A DNA stretch of 64,000 nt from JALHOP01 sp964484195 (GTDB lineage: Bacteria; Myxococcota; XYA12-FULL-58-9; JALHOP01): positions 1 to 64,000 of the forward strand of contig CAZAER010000018.1 of NCBI GenBank assembly GCA_964484195.1, written 5' to 3'. Made by a program: the position numbers and the translations under genes. The stretch's first letter is position 1, and the number at the start of each line of letters is the position of its first letter. Positions 40,464-49,386 of the stretch are shown here, piece after piece. The notes under the pieces were generated by a model. That model was not told where the DNA came from. It saw nothing but the letters and a program-made list of their open reading frames with translations, and searched no databases.

Positions 40464-41056
40464 GGTGTTTTCGGCCTCGGGTTCTGCATGACGTAACCAA
40501 TCGACTTCCACCCGACTTCGCCCGCGTTACCGCGATAGACAGGGTCGCAAAACATGCCTTCGATGGTCATGGCGATGGCCGCGGCGACGAAGTCCTCGCC
40601 CTTGAAGCTCTTGGGCGCGCCCTCCCCGCTCTGCACGGCGTCGATGATGGTGTCTTGCTCGGCCGGCGTCAGGGTCACGAACCCCTTCTTGAGCTGGCCC
40701 AAGCTCACGCGGTCGAGGGTCACGGCACCGTTCATCAGCAAGCGCCGGGTGTTTTGCATGTTCGAGCGGCGCAGCTCGTGCTCGATGTATTCGTACGCTT
40801 TGGCGGTCACGGCACCGTCGGCCGACGCACCATCCGGATACAGACGCGCGACCATCGCACGCAGCACGTCGCGGTAGCGATCAGGTAGCACCGCCTGGCC
40901 CGCCGGCACCGCCATCCCGGGCTCGAGCTTCGGCGCCTCGGGCGCGACGACCACCGGCTCGACTGGCTTCTTTTTGAAGACGTAGAGCGCCGCACCCGCA
41001 GCCGCGACGATCGAAGACCCGATGAGAAATGCCCGCCGCCTTAAGTCCAAGCCCAC
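40460..41056 (-). CDS. Gluconate 2-dehydrogenase subunit 3-like protein, Tat-exported
   Basis: A 198-residue protein with a twin-arginine signal (LRRRAFLIGSSIVAAAGAALY). The rest is helical and resembles gluconate 2-dehydrogenase subunit 3: LRAMVARLYPDG, AYEYIEHEL, FVTLTPAEQDTIIDAV and a C-terminal EGMFCDPVYRGN, typical of the family. This subunit usually chaperones or co-exports the GMC flavoprotein. It is translationally coupled to that gene (GTGA overlap). Confidence 0.85.
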   Translation of the reverse strand: MGLDLRRRAFLIGSSIVAAAGAALYVFKKKPVEPVVVAPEAPKLEPGMAVPAGQAVLPDRYRDVLRAMVARLYPDGASADGAVTAKAYEYIEHELRRSNMQNTRRLLMNGAVTLDRVSLGQLKKGFVTLTPAEQDTIIDAVQSGEGAPKSFKGEDFVAAAIAMTIEGMFCDPVYRGNAGEVGWKSIGYVMQNPRPKTP

Positions 41057-41072
41057 GACCGAAGCGCTCCAC

Positions 41073-41147
41073 GTCTGCCGGAGGCAGACAAACTAGCCGA
41101 AGGCGAAACAGGTGCACCGAAGGTGCGAGTGAGTGGCGCAGCCACTC
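41073..41147. repeat. Array of short triloop hairpins between two operons
   Basis: Three perfect hairpins with GNA triloops lie in a row on the plus strand: GTCTGCC-GGA-GGCAGAC (41073-41089), GCACC-GAA-GGTGC (41114-41126) and GAGTGGC-GCA-GCCACTC (41131-41147). A shorter GCC-GAA-GGC sits between the first two. The last overlaps the stop codon of the TPR gene. They may end transcription from the Glt-like operon or process its mRNA; no T-run was seen. Confidence 0.6.
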
Positions 41148-43140
41148 AATTCGCACCCTTGGATTGGGAGGTGCCTGGGGCGACCCGCTCCAACGCCAGC
41201 GCCGCTTCCGTATGACTCGGCTCTGCCTTGATGGCAGCGCGATACGCGTTCGCCGCTTCGTCCTTCTTGCCCATGCGCTCGAGGACGCGACCGACGTTGA
41301 AGTGCGCGTCGGCGTAACGGGGATCCGAAGCAGCGGCGGCGCGGAACGCCGCGAGCGCCTGCTCGAACTTGCCCTGCTTGTAGTTGGCGAAGCCCAGATA
41401 GTAATGCGCCTTGGCCAGATCCGGGTCGAGCTCGAGCGCCCGGTTATAGCGGCCAATGGCCTCGTCGACCTTGCCTTCGGCGAAGAGCTGCACGCCGAGC
41501 TCCATATGGGCCTCGGCGAGGTCGTCACGCGTGGCGATAGCTTGGCGGAACGCCTTCACGGCTTCGTCGCGTTGACCCTTGGCGGCATAAGCGCGACCCA
41601 AGCCCAGGAAGGCCGGCGCGTAGTCAGGCCGTACCTTCAGGGCCTGCGAGAAGTTGCCGATCGCGTCGTCCGCACGCCCGCGGCGGAAGTTCAAACCACC
41701 CAAGCCGGTCCAAGCCTCGGGCGAGTCCGGCGCGGTCTTCACGGCCTTTTCGTATTCGGTGATCGCGCGCTGCGTGAAGTTGTACGACATCAAAGCGTCC
41801 GCGAGCTGCACACGAACCGCCGCGTCCTTCGGATCGATCTCGAGCGCCGCGTCGAAGTTCTGGATCGCCGCTTCCCACATGCGCTGCGCGGCGTAGACCT
41901 GCCCGAGGTAGGAGCGCGCCGTAGCGTCCTTGGGATTCAAAGCGACGGCGCGGTTCAGCTCCTCGACAGCCTTGTCGTACTGGCGCTGGCGGAAGAGCGT
42001 GAAGCCGTAGGCACGGTGCGCTTGAGCGGAGTCCTGATTGTCGTTCATCGCGGTCTTGACCGCTTCGACGGACTTCTTCACGTCGCCTTGCTGATAGTAG
42101 ATCTCGGCGATGCGCAGGCGCGAATCGAGGTGATTCGGCTCCGCTTTCAAGGCCTGCTCGAAAGCCTTGCGCGCGTTCGAGAGGTCATTCGCCTTGTAGT
42201 AGGTAAGACCGAGATTGAAGATGGCGTCCGCGAAGTCGGGCTTCTTCTCGACCGCCTGCTTGAAGTACGCGAGCGTCTTCTCTTTGTCGCCCAGCTTCTC
42301 GAAGATGACGCCGAGGTTGTTGTAGGCCTCGGCACGGTTTGGGTCCGCTTTGACGGCCTCGGTGTAGTAGTCGATGGCCTTCTGCGTATCGCGGCGGTTG
42401 TGATAGATGACGCCGAGGTTGTAGAGCGCCTCGCTCTCCTTCTGATTCACCTTGAGAGCGCGGTTGAAGGTCTCGATCGCCTTGTCGTTCTGATTGCGCT
42501 CGGCGTAGACCTTGCCGAGGTTGACCATCGCCGGCGTGTACGTGGGATCGAGCCGCAACGTCGCGTTGAACTGGGTGATCGCCTCATCGGGCCGGCCGTC
42601 GCGCTCGTAGGCAACGCCCAAGTTGAACTGCGCCGCGGTGAAAGCCGGCGACAGCTTGATGGCGGTACGAAACGCCTCGGCGGCTTTGTCGTAGCGGCCG
42701 GTCGCGAGGTACGTTAGCCCGAGATCGAACCAGATGTCCGGCGCGTTGTCGTTGAGCTCGGTCGCGCGCTGGAGAGCGTTGGAAGCGTTCTGGTTGTCGC
42801 CGAAGCGGCGCAAGGTGAGACCGAGCGCGTAGAAGCCGTCGTCGTCGGTGGGCGCTAGCTCGGTGACGCGCTTGAACGCCTCGATCGACCTCTTGAGGTC
42901 GCCCTTCTTGAAGTATGCAAGACCCAAGACGTAGGCTACGTGCGGATCATCGGGCCGCGACCGCAGCTGCGCGTTGTACTCCGAGATCACCTGGTCGGGA
43001 TTCGAGATCTGGATCTTCTCGGGCGGCGCGTTGTTCGGCGTCGAGCTCTGCGTCGCAGTGGTGCCGCTGGTCGCGGCCTCCTGAGCCTGCACGCTCCCAC
43101 AGAAGAGAAGCGCGACCGCGGCTGTCGATAGCGTCCGCAT
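41146..43140 (-). CDS. Exported TPR repeat protein, last gene of the Glt-like operon
   Basis: A 664-residue protein with a signal peptide (cleavage near SVQAQE), a ~40-residue low-complexity linker and about 17 tetratricopeptide repeats filling the rest (for example PHVAYVLGLAYFKKGDLKRS; AEALYNLGVIYHNRRDTQKA-type units). TPR superhelices scaffold protein complexes, and export places it in the periplasm. It starts 3 nt from the stop of the coiled-coil lipoprotein gene, so it is coupled to the gliding-like cluster. The individual Glt homologue cannot be assigned from sequence alone. Confidence 0.85.
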   Translation of the reverse strand: MRTLSTAAVALLFCGSVQAQEAATSGTTATQSSTPNNAPPEKIQISNPDQVISEYNAQLRSRPDDPHVAYVLGLAYFKKGDLKRSIEAFKRVTELAPTDDDGFYALGLTLRRFGDNQNASNALQRATELNDNAPDIWFDLGLTYLATGRYDKAAEAFRTAIKLSPAFTAAQFNLGVAYERDGRPDEAITQFNATLRLDPTYTPAMVNLGKVYAERNQNDKAIETFNRALKVNQKESEALYNLGVIYHNRRDTQKAIDYYTEAVKADPNRAEAYNNLGVIFEKLGDKEKTLAYFKQAVEKKPDFADAIFNLGLTYYKANDLSNARKAFEQALKAEPNHLDSRLRIAEIYYQQGDVKKSVEAVKTAMNDNQDSAQAHRAYGFTLFRQRQYDKAVEELNRAVALNPKDATARSYLGQVYAAQRMWEAAIQNFDAALEIDPKDAAVRVQLADALMSYNFTQRAITEYEKAVKTAPDSPEAWTGLGGLNFRRGRADDAIGNFSQALKVRPDYAPAFLGLGRAYAAKGQRDEAVKAFRQAIATRDDLAEAHMELGVQLFAEGKVDEAIGRYNRALELDPDLAKAHYYLGFANYKQGKFEQALAAFRAAAASDPRYADAHFNVGRVLERMGKKDEAANAYRAAIKAEPSHTEAALALERVAPGTSQSKGAN

Positions 43141-43143
43141 GGA

Positions 43144-43809
43144 TCAGTACCCCCAGATCGAGCCGTCTTCGACCCATGATGAGCCCAGACCGCCACCACT
43201 AGCTGCCTGCAGCTTCTCGCGCTGCGCGAGCCACTCTTGCTGCACCTGCGCGAGCTGCGCCTCTTCCTGCTTCAACGACTCGGTGTCTTCCTTCGCGAGC
43301 TCGACGAACTTGTCGACCTGCTCCTCGAAGTCCGGGATCTCGACGTCGTTCGCACCACGCACGTTGTTCTTCTTCACGAGCTTCGCTTTGGCCAGCTCGT
43401 AGCGAGCCCAGGCCACGTAGATGAGGCGCTCTTGCGCGTCGAGCCGACGCTTCAAGAAGCTGATGCGCTCGTTCAGGTAGTCGATCTTCTTGTCGTAGGT
43501 TTCTTCGGCGAGGTCACCGACCTGCTGAGCGTTGCCGTCGCCCTTCTCGGCCGCACGCTCGGCGTCCGCCTTGGCTTCTTTGATCTTGGCCTTGGCGTCC
43601 GAGATGTCCTGACGCGCTTCGTTCACCTGCTTCTTGAGCGATTCGCGCTCGTCGAGCGCGATGCTGACGTCGTTCTCGGCGTCGAAGAGCACGAGCTTGT
43701 TCTCGATGCTGACGTCCTTCAGCAAATCGCGGTCGACGGTGTAGCTGAGCCCACCGCACGCGGTAGCGGACAGCGCGAGAACACCAATGACGAGCGTCGC
43801 GCGCATCAC
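43144..43809 (-). CDS. Coiled-coil lipoprotein in the Glt-like operon
   Basis: A 221-residue protein with lipobox LSATAC, followed by a long, highly charged Lys/Glu/Ala helix (~residues 50-190) with heptad character, interrupted near GDGNAQQVGD. The C terminus is Gly/Ser-rich. It is probably an elongated lipid-anchored periplasmic protein. It overlaps the upstream TPR gene by 4 nt. Among known myxobacterial gliding proteins it could correspond to a GltK/GltE-like lipoprotein, but this is only positional. Confidence 0.75.
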   Translation of the reverse strand: MMRATLVIGVLALSATACGGLSYTVDRDLLKDVSIENKLVLFDAENDVSIALDERESLKKQVNEARQDISDAKAKIKEAKADAERAAEKGDGNAQQVGDLAEETYDKKIDYLNERISFLKRRLDAQERLIYVAWARYELAKAKLVKKNNVRGANDVEIPDFEEQVDKFVELAKEDTESLKQEEAQLAQVQQEWLAQREKLQAASGGGLGSSWVEDGSIWGY

Positions 43810-46800
43810 GAAGCCCCTCCCTCTTGCATCATCGTGCGGACACTCGGGTGATAATCGACCGCCGAAAGGTCGGCGCTGTTCAGATCACCTGCCCGGCCAA
43901 TGTAGGCCGTCGCCTCTTTGCTGTACCCGAACTCGCGGAAAAGCGCCGCCAGATTGGCCGCGGCCTCGATCGAGCGGCCTTTGTACGCACGGGTCAGCGC
44001 GTCATAGGCGTCCTGAGTCTCACCGAGCTCCCACGACGCGACGCCCAACAGGTTCTGGATGCGCATGTTGCGCGGATCGATTTCCGCTGCCTTCGACAAG
44101 GTGAGCTTCGCAAGCCGGTAGTCGCCGATCTGCATGGCGCGCCGGGCAATCTTCTCGATGATCTCGACGCTGTTCGGCTTGGCGACGAGCTCGGCGCGGT
44201 ACTGCGCCAGCTCCTTCTGATAGGCGTCGTCACCCGAAACCGCACCGCGCACACGTTTGGTCGCCGGGGCACCCGTCGTCATCTGTCCGCGCAAGCAGGC
44301 AGTGGCGTACGGCGACATGATCTTGAGCTCCTGGGCTTTCTGGCCACAAGCCTGCAGAGTCTCGTTCGCCTTGGCGGTGTACGGCTGCGCCTGTTGAGCG
44401 AGGGCCGCCTGATACTGCTTGGCGTCGGCCGCCGACGTGCCCTCGGGAACCGGCGCGTTGGCGATGAAGTTGCCGAACTCTTGATAGAGACGCGACAACG
44501 CTTGAGCGGACGCGAGCACCCATTCGCCCTGACCGGTGCCGATGCCCTTCACGTAGAGATCTTCGATGGCCTGCAGCAAGCGCAGCTTCTCGTTGAGGAT
44601 CTGCTCCTGGTTGGCGCTGCCCCTGAACTGCAGCTGGTCGAAGCGCTTCTGCTGAATCTGGCCGAGCTCGTAGTAGCCCTGCGCGAGCAACGGTGCTTCG
44701 TCTTCGGCCCGTGGCGACATGCGCACGGCGGCGGCGAGCTCTTTCTCGGCGAGCTGGTCCTTGCCCTGACGCGCATAAGCGAGACCCAGGTTGAACGTCG
44801 GCACGATCCAGCCACGCGATTCCTGGGCAGCGGTCTGGGCGACGCGCGAGAGCTGCTCCCAGTCTTGTGAGTCGCGGTAGATGGTCATCAGCTTCTTGTG
44901 CGACTCGAGCTGCGCGTCCGACCCACCCGCTGCGCGCAAGGAGCGATAGTCTTTGGCGGCGTTCTCGTAGTCGCCGAGTAGGAAGCGGATGTTCGCCGCC
45001 GACAAGAGAACCTCGTTGGCATTCTTCTCGTTCGGGAAGCGCTTGTTGAACTCCTCGAACAAGAAGGCAGCGCGCTCGAAGTCCGCGGCGCGGACCGCGA
45101 AGTTACCCATGGTGGCGACGACGTCGACGAGCTTGGTCGACTGCGGGTAAGCGCCGATCAAACGGCCACCGAAGTCGAAGACGCCGGCGACATTGCCCTC
45201 GCTCTTGTATTTGACGAAGGCGGTGTAGAGGAACTCTTCGCCCTCGGCGGTGCCTTTGTTCTTCTCCCACTCGGAGAGCATCTTCTCGGAGAAGTCGCCT
45301 TCGCTCGAGGCCAAGACCGTGAACTCGACCTTGCGCTTGCGAGCGGCCTCGCCGAGCTTTGCCATCTCGTTCTTGAACTTCGCGTCGGTGATGCCCGGAT
45401 TGTTCACGAACTCGCCGGCGAGCTTGGTCATGCCGTCGAAGTCGTCGCTCTTCATGAGCGCGTCCATCGCCAGGTTACCGGCCGTCGGCACGTCTTTGCT
45501 GCTCGGATACTCTTTGATGAACAGCGAGAAGAGCTCGACGGCGCGGTCGTACTCACCCTGCTGGTAGTACATACGCGCGATATTGAACTTCACTTGCGCC
45601 GTCTTGTCGGTCTTCGGCCAGACCTTCACGTAGTAGGCGCCGAGCTGCTTCAAGCCTTCGCGCGCACGCACCAGCTGCAGCTTGTTCAACAAGCCGGCCG
45701 AGGTGGGATTCTTGTCGCGGTACTGCGAGTCCTCGTCGATGGCCTCGAAGTACGACTGAATCGCGCTGTACATGATGTCGCGGCGCTCGGGGCTGTCCTG
45801 CAGCTCCTTGGCGACTTCCTCGAACTGGATGCCGGCGTTCAAGAAGCTCTTGGCCTGATACAGCGCGTCGGCGCGGTTCTGCATCATGGTCTTGTGCTCG
45901 TTGGCCGTCTCGAAAATCGTGAGGTACTTGCGATACGCCTCGGCGGCGATACGCGCGCTCTCGATGTCCTTCTTGTTCTGCGCCTCGAGCTGCAAACGGG
46001 TCGACAAGTCACGCGCGCGGAGCTCGAAGTCGGTCGCAAGGCGACCCTTGTCCTCTTCCGAGAACTTCTGGTTGTTCTGGAAGCGGGCCAGCGTCTTGAC
46101 GATGCCGTCGACGTCCTGAGCCGCGAAAGCGTACCGAGCCGGATCTTTCGCCGACATGTTCTTGACGCTGTCGTAGACGCGCTGGACGTATTCGATGTTC
46201 TCTTCGGTGTCCGCCGAGAGCCGGACGATCTCACGATAGAGGAACGCCGAGCTCGTGTAGTCGGTCTTGATGAAGTAGCGATTCGCGAGCTTCTTCAAGA
46301 CGAGAACGTAGGTGGTCTTCGAGTCGGCGAGACCGCGGAAGTAGTCGGTGGCGTCTTTCGCCTTACGAACTTCCGAGAACGGCCAGACCATGGCGGTGAT
46401 GGCCTCTTTCTTCACGTCGAGCTTGCGCTGGTCGCCGACCGCGCCGCGTTTGTTTTTGCGGACGCTGGTGACCGCTTTCTCGAAGAAGGCGAGCGCTTCC
46501 TTGAAGTTGTCCTGGTTGATGCGAATCCAGCCCATCTTGTAACGGGCCATGTCGTGCAAGTGCGACTCGGGAAGCGCGAGGATGCCTTTGTAGAATTCCT
46601 CCGCGGTGAGCAGCTCGCCTTTGTCGAAGTGGTAGTCCGCGATGATCAGGCGAGCCTCGATGGCCCAGTCGCTCTTCGGGTGCTTCTCGATGAGCTCCTT
46701 GTACTCGGTGATCATCGTGTCCCACTGACCGAGCTCGCGGAACTCGTGGGCCTTGAAGAAGCGCACCTGATCGTTGTTCGGATAGTCGGCGAAGTCGCCC

Positions 46801-47144
46801 AAGATCTTCGAGTAGGTCTCGATCGCGAGCTTCTTGTTGAGCTGCACCTCGAGCGACTGCTCGCCGGAAAGCGAGCGCTCGTTCTCGGGGCGGTTCTCCA
46901 TGATACGCGCGTAGGTGTAACGCGACTTCTCGACGTAGAGCTCCGCCAAGCGGAAGTAGAGATCGGCGAGATACGGGGCGTCCGGGGAGCGCTTGATGAG
47001 CTCCTTGGTGACCTCGATCGAGTGGTCGACCTTGTTGATGTCGCTCGTCAGCTTGACGACGAGGTCAGCCTTCTCTTGCTGCAGGTCGACCGTACCCGGC
47101 AACTGCGACACGGACACCGCGACGGCTAAAGCGTACAGCATCAT
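43806..47144 (-). CDS. Large exported TPR protein, AgmU/GltD-like
   Basis: A 1112-residue protein with a short signal sequence (MMLYALAVAVSVSQL) and dispersed TPR/HEAT-like helical repeats along its length (for example YLADLYFRLAELYVEKSRY; AIEARLIIADYHFDKGELL; NLGLAYARQGKDQLAEKELA). Size, repeat type and neighbours fit the AgmU/GltD protein of the Myxococcus adventurous gliding complex, a periplasmic TPR factor. This assignment is inferred; a general cell-envelope assembly scaffold is the alternative. It is coupled to genes on both sides by 4-nt overlaps. Confidence 0.7.
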   Translation of the reverse strand: MMLYALAVAVSVSQLPGTVDLQQEKADLVVKLTSDINKVDHSIEVTKELIKRSPDAPYLADLYFRLAELYVEKSRYTYARIMENRPENERSLSGEQSLEVQLNKKLAIETYSKILGDFADYPNNDQVRFFKAHEFRELGQWDTMITEYKELIEKHPKSDWAIEARLIIADYHFDKGELLTAEEFYKGILALPESHLHDMARYKMGWIRINQDNFKEALAFFEKAVTSVRKNKRGAVGDQRKLDVKKEAITAMVWPFSEVRKAKDATDYFRGLADSKTTYVLVLKKLANRYFIKTDYTSSAFLYREIVRLSADTEENIEYVQRVYDSVKNMSAKDPARYAFAAQDVDGIVKTLARFQNNQKFSEEDKGRLATDFELRARDLSTRLQLEAQNKKDIESARIAAEAYRKYLTIFETANEHKTMMQNRADALYQAKSFLNAGIQFEEVAKELQDSPERRDIMYSAIQSYFEAIDEDSQYRDKNPTSAGLLNKLQLVRAREGLKQLGAYYVKVWPKTDKTAQVKFNIARMYYQQGEYDRAVELFSLFIKEYPSSKDVPTAGNLAMDALMKSDDFDGMTKLAGEFVNNPGITDAKFKNEMAKLGEAARKRKVEFTVLASSEGDFSEKMLSEWEKNKGTAEGEEFLYTAFVKYKSEGNVAGVFDFGGRLIGAYPQSTKLVDVVATMGNFAVRAADFERAAFLFEEFNKRFPNEKNANEVLLSAANIRFLLGDYENAAKDYRSLRAAGGSDAQLESHKKLMTIYRDSQDWEQLSRVAQTAAQESRGWIVPTFNLGLAYARQGKDQLAEKELAAAVRMSPRAEDEAPLLAQGYYELGQIQQKRFDQLQFRGSANQEQILNEKLRLLQAIEDLYVKGIGTGQGEWVLASAQALSRLYQEFGNFIANAPVPEGTSAADAKQYQAALAQQAQPYTAKANETLQACGQKAQELKIMSPYATACLRGQMTTGAPATKRVRGAVSGDDAYQKELAQYRAELVAKPNSVEIIEKIARRAMQIGDYRLAKLTLSKAAEIDPRNMRIQNLLGVASWELGETQDAYDALTRAYKGRSIEAAANLAALFREFGYSKEATAYIGRAGDLNSADLSAVDYHPSVRTMMQEGGAS

Positions 47145-48700
47145 TTAGCGGTGCCTCCCGCCGACGCCGCTTCGAAGCAGCGGCTATTGACGAAGAACTC
47201 GTACGAATGGAGCTCGTCGTTCCAGAACTCGGTGTCGAACTCGTAGTAGACGTTCTCCGAATCGTACGGGATGACGAGCGGCTTCTCCTGACCGAGACGC
47301 GCTTCCTCGGCCTTCAAGCGCTTGAAGATGTCGAGGCCGACTTCGTAGTCGAGCAAGTTCATCTGCTCCTCGGACTCGAGGAGCTCGAGACCGGACGCGT
47401 CGGAGGCCACCTTGAACTCGATGCGCCAGAGGCGTGCTTGCTCGCGAAGCTCGAGCTCGTAGAGGCGCCGGAGGTGCTTGTCGAGCTCGACGTCACCCCA
47501 GTCGGAGTCGTACTTGCCGATGAGCTCGTTCTCTTTCTCGAGGGCGCGCAACAGCTCGGTGCGCCGGGCGATGCCGCCGTCCTGAGTGGCGCCGCGCGAG
47601 ACCACGCGGATGTTCTCGAGCGGTACGCGCCGCCGCAGGTCTTGCAACGGGCGGCCGAAGGTCGATCGGAACTCGCGAACCGAGCGCTTGGCTGGGATGA
47701 AATGGCAAAGCTGCTTGAAAATGATGCCGCGCAAGGTGAAGGCGTCCGGGAGGAAAAAGCGCGAATATGACGGCGCGCGCAAAGCATGCAAGAGGCCCAT
47801 GGCTTTGCGGTACTCACCCAGATGGTACTGGGTCCAAGCCTTCTCGAGCAGCAGCTGCGCCTGGTTGAACGACAGGTCGATCTGCTTCACCGAGTTGTAT
47901 TCGTCCAGCGACTTCTTCCACTCCTGCATGTCGTAGAGCAGGCGCGCCATCGCAAGGTGGGCTTGGTTCTTCGCGTCTTGCGCGAAGATGTTCGTCCCCT
48001 CTTTGTCCACCTCCGCATGGACGATGCTATCGAACAAGGCGAGCGCCTCGTCGTCCTTGCGCTTCTTCAAGGCGTAGACGCCCTTCACGTAGAGCGCCTT
48101 CAAGAAGTACGGGCTGTCGGTTTTCACCTGATCGAAGTGGCGATTGCCCCACTCGATGAAGTCGTTGCGGTAGTCGTAATAGCCCTGGACGTATTGCACC
48201 CAATTCGAAAGCTGCTCCGGGAGGAAACCGAACTCCGAGTCGTAGAGCAGATCTTCGAAGATCAGGTTCTCGTCGAACGGTTTGGTCCGCGAGATCTCCT
48301 CGAGGCGCTCGAGCGCCATCGGCAAGATTTCCGGACGCGAGCGCGTCTTGGCGACCAAGTAGTAATACTGAGCGGCGGCGTGGGTGAGACCCAAACCCTT
48401 GAAGCATTCCGCTAAAAAGAACTGGGCCCACTCGAAGCGCTCGTCGGTGGCGTTGGCGGTGCGGAGGAACCCGTAGAAGCCCTTCGCCGCATCGGCATAA
48501 CTTTTGGCGTAGAAGTCCTCGAGGGCGTTCTCGAACATCGCCGGATCGAGCTCGAGCTCGACCACCGCATCGGCCTGCGCCTCTTCGGTGTTCTCGGCCT
48601 GCTTCTGCGCTTGCTCCTGAGCCTGCTGGGCTGGCGTCTCTTGCGCCAGCGCCACGTTCTCGAAAGCAAGCAGGGTCAACAGCGTTACGATGCGCTTCAT
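47141..48700 (-). CDS. Exported TPR-like protein, GltC-like
   Basis: A 519-residue protein with a signal peptide (cleavage near ALAQE), a Gln/Glu/Ala-rich linker and helical TPR-like repeats (FYAKSYADAAKGFYGFLRTA; YFLKALYVKGVYALKKRKDD). The last ~150 residues are acidic and end in a Cys-containing tail. Lying directly after two outer-membrane barrel genes, it matches the order barrel-barrel-TPR of the M. xanthus gltA-gltB-gltC cluster, where GltC is a periplasmic TPR protein. The homology is inferred from context plus repeat type. Confidence 0.68.
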   Translation of the reverse strand: MKRIVTLLTLLAFENVALAQETPAQQAQEQAQKQAENTEEAQADAVVELELDPAMFENALEDFYAKSYADAAKGFYGFLRTANATDERFEWAQFFLAECFKGLGLTHAAAQYYYLVAKTRSRPEILPMALERLEEISRTKPFDENLIFEDLLYDSEFGFLPEQLSNWVQYVQGYYDYRNDFIEWGNRHFDQVKTDSPYFLKALYVKGVYALKKRKDDEALALFDSIVHAEVDKEGTNIFAQDAKNQAHLAMARLLYDMQEWKKSLDEYNSVKQIDLSFNQAQLLLEKAWTQYHLGEYRKAMGLLHALRAPSYSRFFLPDAFTLRGIIFKQLCHFIPAKRSVREFRSTFGRPLQDLRRRVPLENIRVVSRGATQDGGIARRTELLRALEKENELIGKYDSDWGDVELDKHLRRLYELELREQARLWRIEFKVASDASGLELLESEEQMNLLDYEVGLDIFKRLKAEEARLGQEKPLVIPYDSENVYYEFDTEFWNDELHSYEFFVNSRCFEAASAGGTAK

Positions 48701-49386
48701 CGGAACGACCCCTCGCTGCTAGCCACGGGCTTCTTCTCGTCGCCGTTCCAGTAGTTGAACGACGCGCCGATCATGAACATGAGCTGATTGGTGGGCAGCG
48801 CGTCGTTGAAGATGAGGTAGTCGCGAACGTCGAAGCGCAGCGAGAAGGCCTTGGCGACCCAGAAGCGGATGCCGACGCCGATCTGGCCGGTGAAGTAGAA
48901 GGTGCCCCGCCCGTCGCGCTCGAGGCGAATCGGTCCACCGCCTGCCGTGAAGTACGTTTCGGCGAACACCTTCGAAAGATTGAAGGCCGAGAACTTACCG
49001 AACAGCGGCTTGACGATGAGGCTCGTGGTGCCAATCAGCGTCACGCGGCCGCCGGCGGCATCGACCGGGCGTACGCCATAGCGGTCAAGCAGCTCGTCTT
49101 CGAGACCGGTGTCGATGTTGAGCGAGTAGTTGAGGTTGGCCATCTCCCAGGCCCAGAAATCGGAGAAGTGATAGGTGTACGAGGCACCGATCACCGCGCC
49201 TTTGTAGAAGGCATCGAGCGGTAGAACACCGAGGCCGAGCGCGAACTCGTGCCCCAGGCGGTAAGGCCGCGGCTGAATCGAAAAGACGCGCGGCGCATCG
49301 GTTTCGATGTCGGGCTGGGCCTCGGCCCGCGCCACCGTGGGCAGCGCTAGAGACAACGCCAAAACGTACAGGGCGCGACGCATCAC
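48697..49386 (-). CDS. Outer-membrane beta-barrel, second of a tandem pair
   Basis: A 229-residue protein with a signal peptide (ending ARAEA). The mature part alternates polar and hydrophobic residues, with strands such as VIGASYTYHFSDFWAWEMAN, IRFWVAKAFSLRFDVRDYL and QLMFMIGASFNYWNG, matching the small myxobacterial outer-membrane barrel family (OMP_myx_plus-type). It is a paralogue of the neighbouring barrel, sharing the HFSDF(W/V)AWE and LR(F/I)D(V/I) blocks. It probably forms the outer-membrane part of the Glt-like complex. Confidence 0.82.
   Translation of the reverse strand: MMRRALYVLALSLALPTVARAEAQPDIETDAPRVFSIQPRPYRLGHEFALGLGVLPLDAFYKGAVIGASYTYHFSDFWAWEMANLNYSLNIDTGLEDELLDRYGVRPVDAAGGRVTLIGTTSLIVKPLFGKFSAFNLSKVFAETYFTAGGGPIRLERDGRGTFYFTGQIGVGIRFWVAKAFSLRFDVRDYLIFNDALPTNQLMFMIGASFNYWNGDEKKPVASSEGSFR

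Noticed and set aside
45594..47129. A 511-codon plus-strand frame antisense to the large TPR gene
   Set aside because: Low-complexity Leu/Val/Arg/Glu product with no motif; the TPR gene on the other strand is well supported by its coupled neighbours.
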